DNA from: a virus | DNA length: 24,305 nt | IMG/VR virus record: IMGVR_UViG_3300007516_000140 | Coordinates: 1 to 24,305 of that record | Reading direction: 5' to 3' (one strand) | Shown here: positions 17,422-24,305 of the stretch, piece after piece | How positions within the stretch are numbered: the first letter of the stretch is position 1 | How the letters are laid out: each line of letters starts with the position of its first letter | The notes under the pieces: model-generated | Told to the model about the DNA's origin: nothing | Database searches by the model: none | Seen by the model: only the letters and a program-made list of their open reading frames with translations | Program-made: the position numbers and the translations under genes

Positions 17422-18786
17422 ATGGCTATTGATATTAAGGAATTATTCAAAACTGACCTAGATGCAAACAGCATTCTCTGGTGGTCTAATGACAAAATTG
17501 ATAAGATTAATCATAATTTTAAACAGTTGTTAAGCGGAGGAATGCCTGGACCTCAAGGATTGACTGGATTTTATGGAGGATTTGGAAATGTCGGTATTGC
17601 TGGGGTATTAGGCGATGATGGAGCTCAAGGACCTCAAGGGACTCAGGGGCCGGCATTGTTGAGTGGCTGGGTATATTATCCAGATACTATAAATTCTATA
17701 GGTTATTTATTTCCAAAGCGAAACGCAGCGACTATCACACAATACTCACCATCTCCTTTGCTTATTGGGGTAGACGGCGGAGACTCTCTATATAATCCAC
17801 CGTCCCTTTGGTATAAATATGTTGTCTTATCTAATGTTAACTCACCAACACAAGTTGGAAGTATTCGATTAAATTTAAGAATTCAACATGATGATAAGAC
17901 CGCAGATTTTAAATTAACTAAGGATCCGGATCCAGCGATGTATATTGGTAAGCTTGATTCTACTGATGTTGGTTTTAAATTAGAACATATTTCAGGAAAC
18001 ACAATATTAAAGTCTATTACACCATCAAACACAACACCTACTAATGCTCATGAGATTAATGACACTTTAATAAAAATAAATCCTAGGTTAGCTGTTGGTG
18101 TAGCTGTTGAAGCAACTGCTGATTTAAGTAATGTTGCTGGTAAAAATACTAAGTCTAATCATACTTTAATATATGATAAAACAGCTCAGATAGATAATGT
18201 ACTAGTTTCTAGTGATGTTGCAGGTACTTCAAATTGGGTAGACAAGAAAACAATGTTTAATGATTTTCCAGTTGGGTCAATTATATCAATAAGAGAAGAG
18301 GATTTCAATTATAATAACTTCTACTTGGATGAAGCTATAATACAGACTGGACTTATTTTATCAGCTTTAAGCAACCGATATGGAAAAGGAAAACCAGACA
18401 CTCCGTTTATGGGTTGGTACTTGTGTAATGGAGAGTATTGGAAGGAAGGCACTACATATATTTTAACACCTAACCTGAACTCGTTTAATAGTGTTATTGA
18501 TGGAAATGGCGGAAACCAGCCAGCAGTAATTGGAGGTGATGATTCACCAATATTAGTAGCCGGTTATGATATAGGTCTCAATGCTTCTGTAAATGATAGT
18601 GGTGTATATTCCATTAGTTTTACAAATACGTTTGATGACAATGATACATCATCATTACCAGATGAAATAATATTAGGTGCTGGGAGTGGTGCTAGAGTTA
18701 ATAGAATGGTTCATTTAGTTTACTTAGAAAATAAAAACTTAACATGGTCAAGGACTTACTCAGGGGCTACTGCACCTAGTATATAG
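17422..18786 (+). CDS. Collagen-stalk tail fibre with tail-collar-like head (paralogue 1)
   Basis: A 454-aa protein. Its N-terminal docking-like motif is IDKINHNFKQLL (residues 26-37), followed at 40-78 by 13 uninterrupted Gly-X-Y triplets (GMPGPQGLTG ... GPQGTQGPA), a short trimeric collagen-like stalk. The middle is beta-rich. Residues about 287-360 carry the tail-collar/short-tail-fibre pattern: PVGSIISI, then MGWYLCNGEYWKEG, then TPNLNSF. The C-terminal part is Gly/Ser-rich (GAGSGARVNRMVHLVYLE). This matches the general design of phage receptor-binding short fibres (gp12-type), although sequence identity to gp12 is not evident. It shares every one of these blocks with the next gene. It starts 3 nt after the giant gene and is followed by a 62-nt gap with promoter-like sequence. 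Fibre role: high confidence; receptor: unknown. Confidence 0.85.
   Translation: MAIDIKELFKTDLDANSILWWSNDKIDKINHNFKQLLSGGMPGPQGLTGFYGGFGNVGIAGVLGDDGAQGPQGTQGPALLSGWVYYPDTINSIGYLFPKRNAATITQYSPSPLLIGVDGGDSLYNPPSLWYKYVVLSNVNSPTQVGSIRLNLRIQHDDKTADFKLTKDPDPAMYIGKLDSTDVGFKLEHISGNTILKSITPSNTTPTNAHEINDTLIKINPRLAVGVAVEATADLSNVAGKNTKSNHTLIYDKTAQIDNVLVSSDVAGTSNWVDKKTMFNDFPVGSIISIREEDFNYNNFYLDEAIIQTGLILSALSNRYGKGKPDTPFMGWYLCNGEYWKEGTTYILTPNLNSFNSVIDGNGGNQPAVIGGDDSPILVAGYDIGLNASVNDSGVYSISFTNTFDDNDTSSLPDEIILGAGSGARVNRMVHLVYLENKNLTWSRTYSGATAPSI
17539..17655 (+). repeat. Collagen-like Gly-X-Y repeat, 13 triplets
   Basis: Thirteen consecutive Gly-X-Y codon triplets (residues 40-78 of the 17422 protein). The set includes GPQ twice, GAQ and GTQ, with bulkier triplets (GFY, GGF, GVL) in the middle. 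Proline is sparse and Gln is common at Y, as in other phage collagen-like stalks, which lack hydroxyproline. Confidence 0.93.
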
Positions 18787-18821
18787 CGAATATAGACACG
18801 AAAGCAATATAAAGAATTTGA

Positions 18822-18837
18822 ATATATAATATAAATA
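18822..18837 (+). promoter_or_regulatory. Candidate late promoter (ATATATAAT fused to TATAAATA)
   Basis: ATATATAAT at 18822-18830 leads directly into the exact T4 late octamer TATAAATA at 18830-18837, in the 62-nt gap between the two collagen fibres. The 9-mer has 18 nt between it and the ATG at 18849, and the octamer has 11 nt. This is the best-placed candidate in the window and would allow the second fibre to be expressed separately from the first. Confidence 0.42.
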
Positions 18838-18848
18838 ATAGAATAAAG

Positions 18849-20486
18849 ATGATAAATCTCAAGCAAATAAATGTTTCTGATAGCGATAACATTAAGCTAG
18901 ACAACGTTAATTATAACTTTGACCAACTTATTGTTAATTGTGGTGGACCCCAAGGACCTACGGGGTCTGATGGAGCTACTGGCGCTCAGGGAGTTACTGG
19001 CGCTCAAGGAAGTCAAGGTTCTACAGGGACTCAAGGGTTTCAAGGACCCATTGGGGCGTCTAGCACTACTTATTGGAACAATATTGCTGGAGATGCTATT
19101 ACATTTTCAGCAGACACACTAGTACCTAAACATACTGCGCCCATGGAGTATCCACCAGTTATTAGTGTTGGTTTTTTAGATACAGATTCTCAATATAATA
19201 CAAGTCAAGCTCTTATTGCTGGTCAATCACCATATCAATTCATTATCAATAGAAAGGATCATTTTGAGTCTAATCTGCGTTTCACTAGTTCAGACATAGA
19301 TGGCAATCATTTTGACTTTAAGATGTCTAATGACCCTTTGTCGGATCTTGATACTTTTACTTTAGGGTTCGGTGTTCCAGTAGCGACTTCTATTGTTTGG
19401 TATGCTCAAAATCATATTTTTAAGAGCAATGTTACTGGAAGTAATTTAATGGAGATAACAGACTCTACTATTAAATACAACGTAGACACTGAATTTAATA
19501 GACCAGTGACTATTAAAGAACAATTAGTAATAGGTAATTCTGGAGCTGGTGTTGATAAATTAGCGGTATCATCTGATACTTTAGGTACTGTTGTTTTTAA
19601 GTCAGTTAACGAACTTGGAGGAACCGTTCCTTTCGGAACTATAGTTTCAATGCTACCGTCAGTATTCAGTGATAGTACTAAATTTATAAATTCTCAAACA
19701 ATAGATACTGTGACAGCTCCAGATGATCCTATACAAATTAGAATGGGAGCTGGAATTGGAGATTATTTAGGCTGGTATCTTTGTAATGGAAAAGTATGGG
19801 AGGGTATAGTTGCTCAATCACAACATAATGTACCGGATCTTAATTCATTTTCATACAGTATTGAAGATAACCCTACATCAATTGATATTAACAGCCAGGG
19901 TTCTGTTTCGGTAAGCAATACAGATACTCACTTGATTGGAGGAGCTGACATAGATATGGCTGCTGTTTTTGCTACTCCAAGCACTTATAATATTAGTGGA
20001 ACTGTTACAACAACTGACACTACCGTAGGTGGTGGTGGATCTTCAACGTTTAAGATTAAAAGACTGCCTCAGATAATTTATTTAGGAGAAACTGATTGTT
20101 ATTGGAAAGACAAAGGAACTAACCAAAACCCTCCAACTTTAACGTTTACTTTGTCCGATGATAACTCAGGTACAACTGCAATTTCACCAAATCCGACATC
20201 TCTTGGAAGTGGTACAGAGGCGCCAACTACTGAATATTCAATAACATTCACTGTTGCTGCACCTAACAACCATTACTGGAGTAGTGCCCCGACTTTTGCT
20301 TTCAGCGCACAGACATATCCTTATATATCATCAATAACGCAACCTACTGCAATTCCGGTTGATAGTTTCCTTAGCTACGTGTCATTAACCATACATATAT
20401 CTAGTCAACCTGCAATTGACACGCCAGTAACAATAACAGTAGATACGGGAAGCAACATAACAATTCTTCCATTCGAACCAGGCTAG
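18849..20486 (+). CDS. Collagen-stalk tail fibre with tail-collar-like head (paralogue 2, extended tip)
   Basis: A 545-aa paralogue of the preceding fibre. It has the N-terminal motif LDNVNYNFDQLI (17-28), 13 Gly-X-Y triplets at 33-71 (GPQGPTGSDG ... GFQGPIGAS) and a beta-rich shaft. The collar-like blocks are PFGTIVSM, LGWYLCNGKVWEGI and VPDLNSFSYSIE, and a closing strand LPQIIYLGE follows. The C-terminal ~100 residues (from about 445, NPPTLTFTLSDDNSG onward) are absent from paralogue 1 and look like an added Thr/Ser/Pro-rich Ig-like or carbohydrate-binding beta domain. A fibre/receptor-binding role follows from the collar and collagen architecture. The extra tip suggests a different receptor or a decoration. 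It is separated from paralogue 1 by a promoter-like gap and followed after 4 nt by a membrane protein gene. Confidence 0.85.
   Translation: MINLKQINVSDSDNIKLDNVNYNFDQLIVNCGGPQGPTGSDGATGAQGVTGAQGSQGSTGTQGFQGPIGASSTTYWNNIAGDAITFSADTLVPKHTAPMEYPPVISVGFLDTDSQYNTSQALIAGQSPYQFIINRKDHFESNLRFTSSDIDGNHFDFKMSNDPLSDLDTFTLGFGVPVATSIVWYAQNHIFKSNVTGSNLMEITDSTIKYNVDTEFNRPVTIKEQLVIGNSGAGVDKLAVSSDTLGTVVFKSVNELGGTVPFGTIVSMLPSVFSDSTKFINSQTIDTVTAPDDPIQIRMGAGIGDYLGWYLCNGKVWEGIVAQSQHNVPDLNSFSYSIEDNPTSIDINSQGSVSVSNTDTHLIGGADIDMAAVFATPSTYNISGTVTTTDTTVGGGGSSTFKIKRLPQIIYLGETDCYWKDKGTNQNPPTLTFTLSDDNSGTTAISPNPTSLGSGTEAPTTEYSITFTVAAPNNHYWSSAPTFAFSAQTYPYISSITQPTAIPVDSFLSYVSLTIHISSQPAIDTPVTITVDTGSNITILPFEPG
18945..19061 (+). 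repeat. Collagen-like Gly-X-Y repeat, 13 triplets
   Basis: Thirteen consecutive Gly-X-Y triplets (residues 33-71), dominated by GAQ/GAT/GSQ/GTQ. At the DNA level an 11-bp word ACTGGCGCTCA recurs 18 bp apart (18978-18988 and 18996-19006), showing recent expansion by a two-triplet unit. The triplet number equals that in the upstream paralogue. Confidence 0.93.
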
Positions 20487-20490
20487 TATC

Positions 20491-21306
20491 ATGATAAACT
20501 TAAGAAAATATATACCAACTGACAGAAATACTCTAATATTTATAGGAGTTGTTTTGTTTGTTTTGCTTTTTTTAAGACAATGTAATTCTACTGCTAATTT
20601 GAAAAGAGAACTAGAGCAAGAACAAATGGTTTCTGGAAGAGCACTTAATAATTACAGAGCTAGCTTAGACACTATTAAAAATGAGAGAAATAAAAATGGA
20701 GACTTAGTATCTTCAAAACTTTCGTATGAATACGACATTAATTCTTTAACTGCTGAAAATAAAAAAGTAATTGAAGACTATCAAAGATCCTTAAAACTTA
20801 CAAAGGACATTAAAAATGTAAATTCATTATTGAGAGCAGAGATTAGAATTAAGGATTCTATAATTAATTCTAATGGAACTGTATTAAATACTTCAGATTC
20901 TACAGCAACTATAGCATTTAATGATATAAAAAATTGGGATAAATATAACTGGAGAAGGTTCAATGGAACTTTAGATGTTTTAAGAAATCATGAAACAAAC
21001 AAAATCTCATTAGTTTCTAGTAGATTTGATTTTGAACAAGGTATAGAGTTAAAAGCTGCTATATTAAATGAAGGTGGAATTAATTCTTTAAAAATAACAA
21101 CTGTTTATCCAGGTATTGTGTTTACGAATATTGAAAATATTAATTTAGTTAATGATAAACTAAATAAAAAAAATGAAAAGAAAGCAGGCTGGTCTATTGG
21201 TGTTGGTGCAGGTTATGGGTTGAATCTAAACGCAAACAAGGTTGTTAGTGTTGGTCCTTCAATAAACATCGGTGCTATGTGGTCACCAAAGTGGCTTAGA
21301 TTTTAA
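20491..21306 (+). CDS. Membrane-anchored coiled-coil protein with outer-membrane-like C terminus; possible spanin-like
   Basis: A 271-aa protein. After a basic N terminus (RKYIPTDR) comes one strong transmembrane segment (about 14-28, LIFIGVVLFVLLFL). A long charged, probably coiled-coil region (about 33-125) and a beta-rich domain (about 145-215) follow. A Lys-rich linker then leads to a Gly-rich C-terminal stretch (GWSIGVGAGYGLNLN ... VGPSINIGAMW) ending in Trp-Leu-Arg-Phe. A terminal Phe after alternating Gly/hydrophobic strands is the hallmark of outer-membrane beta-strand sequences. The inferred topology is an inner-membrane anchor, periplasm-spanning coil and outer-membrane-inserting tail, like a single-chain spanin used in lysis of Gram-negative hosts. 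It could instead be an ejection-conduit protein. The segment LRQC at 28-31 is not a good lipobox. No endolysin or holin gene is adjacent. Topology: good; function: tentative. Confidence 0.55.
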   Translation: MINLRKYIPTDRNTLIFIGVVLFVLLFLRQCNSTANLKRELEQEQMVSGRALNNYRASLDTIKNERNKNGDLVSSKLSYEYDINSLTAENKKVIEDYQRSLKLTKDIKNVNSLLRAEIRIKDSIINSNGTVLNTSDSTATIAFNDIKNWDKYNWRRFNGTLDVLRNHETNKISLVSSRFDFEQGIELKAAILNEGGINSLKITTVYPGIVFTNIENINLVNDKLNKKNEKKAGWSIGVGAGYGLNLNANKVVSVGPSINIGAMWSPKWLRF

Positions 21307-21320
21307 AAAAGTATATAAAA

Positions 21321-23402
21321 ATGGCAAAATCATCTAGATTCCTAAAAATTGACGACGATATTTTAATGGAATTCATCTATCACGATCAATCATACCCTGA
21401 TTTGGTAAAGATTGATAATGATAATAATGGAAGTCAACTAAAGTATCTAAATACTGTTAGTGCTAATGACAGTGCTTCCAGATTTTTAATACATGAGCTA
21501 GGTGCTGATGTTGTTGAGTTTGTTGTAACAACTGCTAATGGGTATGTTGTTGTTAATAATTTTGCAGGAAGGCACCTATTACTACGAAATGGTAAGACAT
21601 ACAGGTTTGATCTAACAGATGCTAGTGTAGATAATGTCACTGGTTTTAATATACCAGGTGGTAATGGATATTTATCAGGGTCGGTATACATATATACACC
21701 AACTACTAATGGTAAATATGCTTACACTTATTCTAATGCAGCTTTAAATAGTTTAATTGGTGGAGAAATTGAAGTTTCAAACCGGGCAAGTTCTCTTTTC
21801 TCAGTTCCGGTTGCTCAAACTGGAAATGACATTAAAACAGCAGCCGGTGAAAGCGGAAGATATTATGCTGTTCCTTCTGGAATAGAAAGTACAATGGCTC
21901 TTTTAAATAATTCTCTAGATTATTTAGATTCAGCAGAATGGTTAGGTACTAATTCTGTAGGGCTTAGCGTTGTTCCTGTATCAACGGTACAGGCTGTTTG
22001 GTATGATACTATAAAATTACACTTAAGAACTGGATATTCTTTTAGCGGGAGAGGTTATAGCGGATTTTTGTTTCAAACTAAAGTTAAAAGAAACTCTGGA
22101 GTCTATAATTATTTTAATTCAACAGTTTACTTAAATCACTCAAACTTTGAAACCCAAAACCCAAACCCATTCATATTAGGAGAATCTTCATACTCAAAAT
22201 ATATTGAAATCAAAGTACCGTCATTGATTTATATGCATGATTCTAGTAAAAATGGAGATTTTGAAGATAGTTTCTTTGGAGCCGCTACGGTTTCACCAGC
22301 ACCTGTAAATCCTGATGCAACAAACGCTTCTATTAACTATGAATTTGATTTTAAATTAATAAGCTCAGTGTTTACCAATAATGGTTATGAATATATTAAC
22401 TTAGTAGAGGGAAAATCACTAGTGCTTTCACAAGAAGACGAATTCGTTGACTTAGCAATTAACATTGAGCATGCTACTGATGGCGACTATTTTAAGATAT
22501 ATGGAACTAAAGATGGGTCACAGACTGGTTTTGAAGGCTATATTAATGGAAGAATGCAAACTTCAGGAGATGACTTAACAGTATTTTATGAAGTTCAAGT
22601 TGCTGAGCAGATTGGTCTTAATTATGTTAGCACATTTGTGAACACGTTTACACAAACAACACAATTTGATACTCCTATTGTATTTAGACCGGTAATTATG
22701 AACTCCTCAGTTTCTAGTAATTTTTTAATTACGGTAAACATGCGAGTGTATAATGAAACCGATAATACTCAAATATTAAAAACAGGTTCTTTAATATATA
22801 GCCAACCTAAAAAATATGGGAAGAATCTATTAAAATTAAATTTGAATTCAAGTTTTTCACCTACTATTATATACAATACTCTTGATAATACTAGTGTTAA
22901 CAGGGAATTAAATCAATTTGTAAATTCTATAAGACCAGATATTGGAGAGACTAAATATGTACCAGTAGCTTTAGACACTTATGGAATTTTAGCCGGAAGC
23001 ACTAATGTAACTACAGAAGGAGCTATAATCAGCACAACAAATGTATTCAAATATGAGACAGAAGGAAAAGGTACAATAAGTCTTTCTAAAGTTTCAGACA
23101 ATTTCATTAAATTTAAAGTTGTTCAACCCGATGGCAATAATTTTAAGTCAATAAGTTTAGTAAATGCTGAAGATATTGTTTTGATTATTAAAAGTGGAGC
23201 AATAGAGCAAAGAATATCACACGACCCTAGTTTTCCTGGAGTTGATATGGGTGCTGGAGAAACTCTATTCAAAATACCTAAAAGTGTTGCTGTTAGATTC
23301 GATCAATCAGATACTAATCAAAACACAGATAGATTCTATATAAATATTAAAAACGGAAGTACAGAATCTTTATTGTACTACGGAAAAGTAAATATCATAT
23401 AA
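21321..23402 (+). CDS. Large virion structural protein (693 aa), unrecognised family
   Basis: A 693-aa beta-rich protein with a distinctive N terminus: SSRFLKIDDDILMEFIYHDQ (residues 4-23), then a Gly/Asn-rich region (FNIPGGNGYLSGSVYIYTP). Cysteine is absent as far as I can see. There is no signal peptide, transmembrane segment or coiled coil. It starts 14 nt after the membrane protein gene behind an A-rich leader (GTATATAAAA). Its stop overlaps the next start as TAATG (23400-23404), so it is translationally coupled to the tail-tube-fold gene. It is probably a tail or baseplate protein made in fixed ratio with that protein. No enzymatic motif is recognised. Confidence 0.65.
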   Translation: MAKSSRFLKIDDDILMEFIYHDQSYPDLVKIDNDNNGSQLKYLNTVSANDSASRFLIHELGADVVEFVVTTANGYVVVNNFAGRHLLLRNGKTYRFDLTDASVDNVTGFNIPGGNGYLSGSVYIYTPTTNGKYAYTYSNAALNSLIGGEIEVSNRASSLFSVPVAQTGNDIKTAAGESGRYYAVPSGIESTMALLNNSLDYLDSAEWLGTNSVGLSVVPVSTVQAVWYDTIKLHLRTGYSFSGRGYSGFLFQTKVKRNSGVYNYFNSTVYLNHSNFETQNPNPFILGESSYSKYIEIKVPSLIYMHDSSKNGDFEDSFFGAATVSPAPVNPDATNASINYEFDFKLISSVFTNNGYEYINLVEGKSLVLSQEDEFVDLAINIEHATDGDYFKIYGTKDGSQTGFEGYINGRMQTSGDDLTVFYEVQVAEQIGLNYVSTFVNTFTQTTQFDTPIVFRPVIMNSSVSSNFLITVNMRVYNETDNTQILKTGSLIYSQPKKYGKNLLKLNLNSSFSPTIIYNTLDNTSVNRELNQFVNSIRPDIGETKYVPVALDTYGILAGSTNVTTEGAIISTTNVFKYETEGKGTISLSKVSDNFIKFKVVQPDGNNFKSISLVNAEDIVLIIKSGAIEQRISHDPSFPGVDMGAGETLFKIPKSVAVRFDQSDTNQNTDRFYINIKNGSTESLLYYGKVNII

Positions 23403-23953
23403 TGATTTTAAATAGTAGAAATAACTTATTTAACTTTAAGTTTCCTAGGACTTTTATACCTAAGGAGGTCGCTGACAAATATAGAAAGTATTTGAATAGA
23501 ATGCCGGGTAATTTGATTACTGAGCCTATAGATTTTATTAATTATTCTATACAGGGTTTAGGGGTTCCAGGAATATCATTTGAGCCTATATTAATATCGC
23601 CGAACGACGGGACAGTAACTTATCATAGAGGCTCTATTCCTATACAAAATACAATAGATAGACAATTTAAAGTTTCTATGCAATTATTGGATGGTTATAT
23701 TAACTATTGGATTATGCAAGATACTCTTCTTTATTATTATTCAAAGAAAGTAAAGGAACCATTTTTAAATGATATGAAACTACAGATAATGGATGCAGAA
23801 GGAATTCATATCATGAGTGCTGTTTTTGAAAAGCCTATCTTAAATTCTATATCAGAACTAGAGTTAAATATGAGTACTAACATTGCTGAATTTACAACAT
23901 TTGACCTTAACTTTTATTATAATAAGTTTAACATTAAATTAGAAATTGATTAA
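23402..23953 (+). CDS. Tail-tube-fold protein (tail tube gp19-like or tube initiator gp48/gp54-like)
   Basis: A 183-aa protein. The pattern fits the myovirus tail-tube fold. An early strand with YSIQGLGVPGISFEPI (about 48-63) sits where tube proteins have the small 'P-G-I' loop. A basic strand and QFKVSMQLLDGYINYWIM (about 88-105) correspond to the 'F...V...D...x...W' strand-helix of gp19. Then come LNDMKLQIMDAEG, a strand pair, and LELNMSTNIAEFTTFDLNFYYN (about 153-174), the terminal 'S...N.E..TF.v.f.Y' strand. T4 gp19 is 163 aa, and the tube initiators gp48 and gp54 share the fold but are longer. The size therefore favours tube, while the position near baseplate genes favours initiator. The start overlaps the upstream stop (TAATG). 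The fold is inferred from pattern only. Confidence 0.6.
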   Translation: MILNSRNNLFNFKFPRTFIPKEVADKYRKYLNRMPGNLITEPIDFINYSIQGLGVPGISFEPILISPNDGTVTYHRGSIPIQNTIDRQFKVSMQLLDGYINYWIMQDTLLYYYSKKVKEPFLNDMKLQIMDAEGIHIMSAVFEKPILNSISELELNMSTNIAEFTTFDLNFYYNKFNIKLEID

Positions 23954-23955
23954 AG

Positions 23956-23964
23956 ATATATAAT
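23956..23964 (+). promoter_or_regulatory. ATATATAAT element, candidate promoter
   Basis: An exact copy of the 9-mer seen before 1805, 12967 and 18849, in the 13-nt gap after the tube-fold gene. It ends only 2 nt before the ATG at 23967. If it is a promoter, transcription would start inside the annotated reading frame, so either the element is coincidental here or translation starts later, for example at the Met codon at 23988. Confidence 0.2.
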
Positions 23965-23966
23965 AT

Positions 23967-24305
23967 ATGAAAACATTTTTAGATTATATGCTAGCAGAAA
24001 ACATAACATCTGCTGAGCTAGAAATATTAAACGAGTCTCTTCAATCAGAATGGACTGAAGAACTAGAGGCTAGGGTGGATATAGCCTTAGATGAATTCAC
24101 GAAGCAGTATATGAATAAAGATGGGTCTTATAACATTCATGAATTTAATAATGAACTTACAAATGAAGGTATCTTAGGAAGTATATTCGGAGGATTAGTT
24201 GGATTTGCGTTAGGTAAAACTGTAGGTAAAACCATAGCTAGAATTCTTGGAATTCAATCGGGTGTTATGTATGACATGTTAACCTCACGTCTTGTTGGTG
24301 CGGCT
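23967..24305 (+). CDS. Partial gene: capsid-targeting-like N terminus plus glycine zipper, possible packaged membrane-active protein
   Basis: The open frame runs off the window end (113 codons seen). The N terminus MKTFLDYMLAE closely resembles the T4 capsid-targeting peptide of the internal proteins (MKTYQEFIAE): Met-Lys-Thr, aromatics at 4 and 7, then Leu-x-Glu. L9-A10-E11 and L21-N22-E23-S24 fit the (L/I)-x-E cleavage pattern of the gp21 prohead protease. An acidic helical part (about 15-65) precedes a hydrophobic segment with Gly at 71, 75, 79, 83 and 87, an exact GxxxG zipper, followed by basic KTVGKTIARILG. Such zippers pack transmembrane or membrane-inserting helices. The protein may be packaged in the head and ejected to act on the host membrane. 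It could instead be a holin-like or scaffold protein. The C terminus is missing, so the call is inference. Confidence 0.5.
   Translation, partial: MKTFLDYMLAENITSAELEILNESLQSEWTEELEARVDIALDEFTKQYMNKDGSYNIHEFNNELTNEGILGSIFGGLVGFALGKTVGKTIARILGIQSGVMYDMLTSRLVGAA

Noticed and set aside
18919-19122. 67-codon + strand frame rich in Leu/Ala
   Set aside because: It is the out-of-frame reading of the collagen-coding repeat of the 18849 gene; the periodic composition is a by-product of the repeat.
17422-20486. Diversity-generating retroelement acting on the fibre tips
   Set aside because: No template repeat or reverse transcriptase is visible in the window, and the two fibre tips show no paired variable/template repeat structure.
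20572-20583. Lipobox at LRQC in the membrane-anchored protein
   Set aside because: Residues -2 and -1 (Arg, Gln) are incompatible with signal peptidase II consensus; the segment is better read as the end of a transmembrane anchor.

Overview
The window looks like part of the late structural region of a large, T4-related, contractile-tailed phage (myovirus). All supported genes lie on the + strand. They are packed almost end to end, with 1-4 nt gaps, an ATGA overlap and a TAATG overlap, and the DNA is strongly AT-rich. No start codon has a clear Shine-Dalgarno sequence; starts are instead preceded by A/T-rich leaders. That fits a Bacteroidetes (Flavobacteriia/Bacteroidia-type) host, whose ribosomes largely ignore Shine-Dalgarno pairing. 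The host call is an inference from translation signals and general protein character, not from a database match.

Layout. (1) 24-1166: two non-structural genes, a SLOG-fold DUF2493 protein and a phosphoribosyltransferase-like protein, separated by a perfect 25-bp tandem duplication. (2) 1167-1431: a 265-nt stretch without an intact gene. It holds coding-like fragments in shifted frames and inverted repeats. (3) 1432-6707: the baseplate wedge core, with a gp25/GPW protein, a gp6/baseplate-J protein, a 90-aa orphan and a 934-aa protein. The last carries a P2-gpI/T4-gp7-like segment plus PKD-like domains. (4) 6709-17418: a 190-aa fibre-like protein and three large virion proteins (643, 1215 and 1483 aa) that I cannot match to T4 gp8-gp11. 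(5) 17422-20486: two paralogous collagen-stalk fibres with tail-collar-like heads. (6) 20491-21306: a membrane-anchored coiled-coil protein with an outer-membrane-like C terminus, possibly spanin-like. (7) 21321-23953: a 693-aa virion protein translationally coupled to a tail-tube-fold protein. (8) 23967 to the window end: the start of a gene whose N terminus resembles a T4 capsid-targeting peptide, followed by a regular glycine zipper.

How the parts work together. gp25, gp6 and gp7/I form the conserved wedge of contractile injection machines. The large beta-rich proteins probably build the peripheral baseplate and host-recognition layer. Three proteins (6709, 17422, 18849) share an N-terminal Asn-x-Asn-Phe motif that may dock them to a common baseplate site. 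The tube-fold protein would extend or initiate the tail tube. The terminal partial gene, and perhaps the phosphoribosyltransferase, may be packaged in the head and ejected into the host. Recurrent ATATATAAT elements, twice followed by the T4 late-promoter octamer TATAAATA, lie in the few intergenic gaps and are candidate late promoters.
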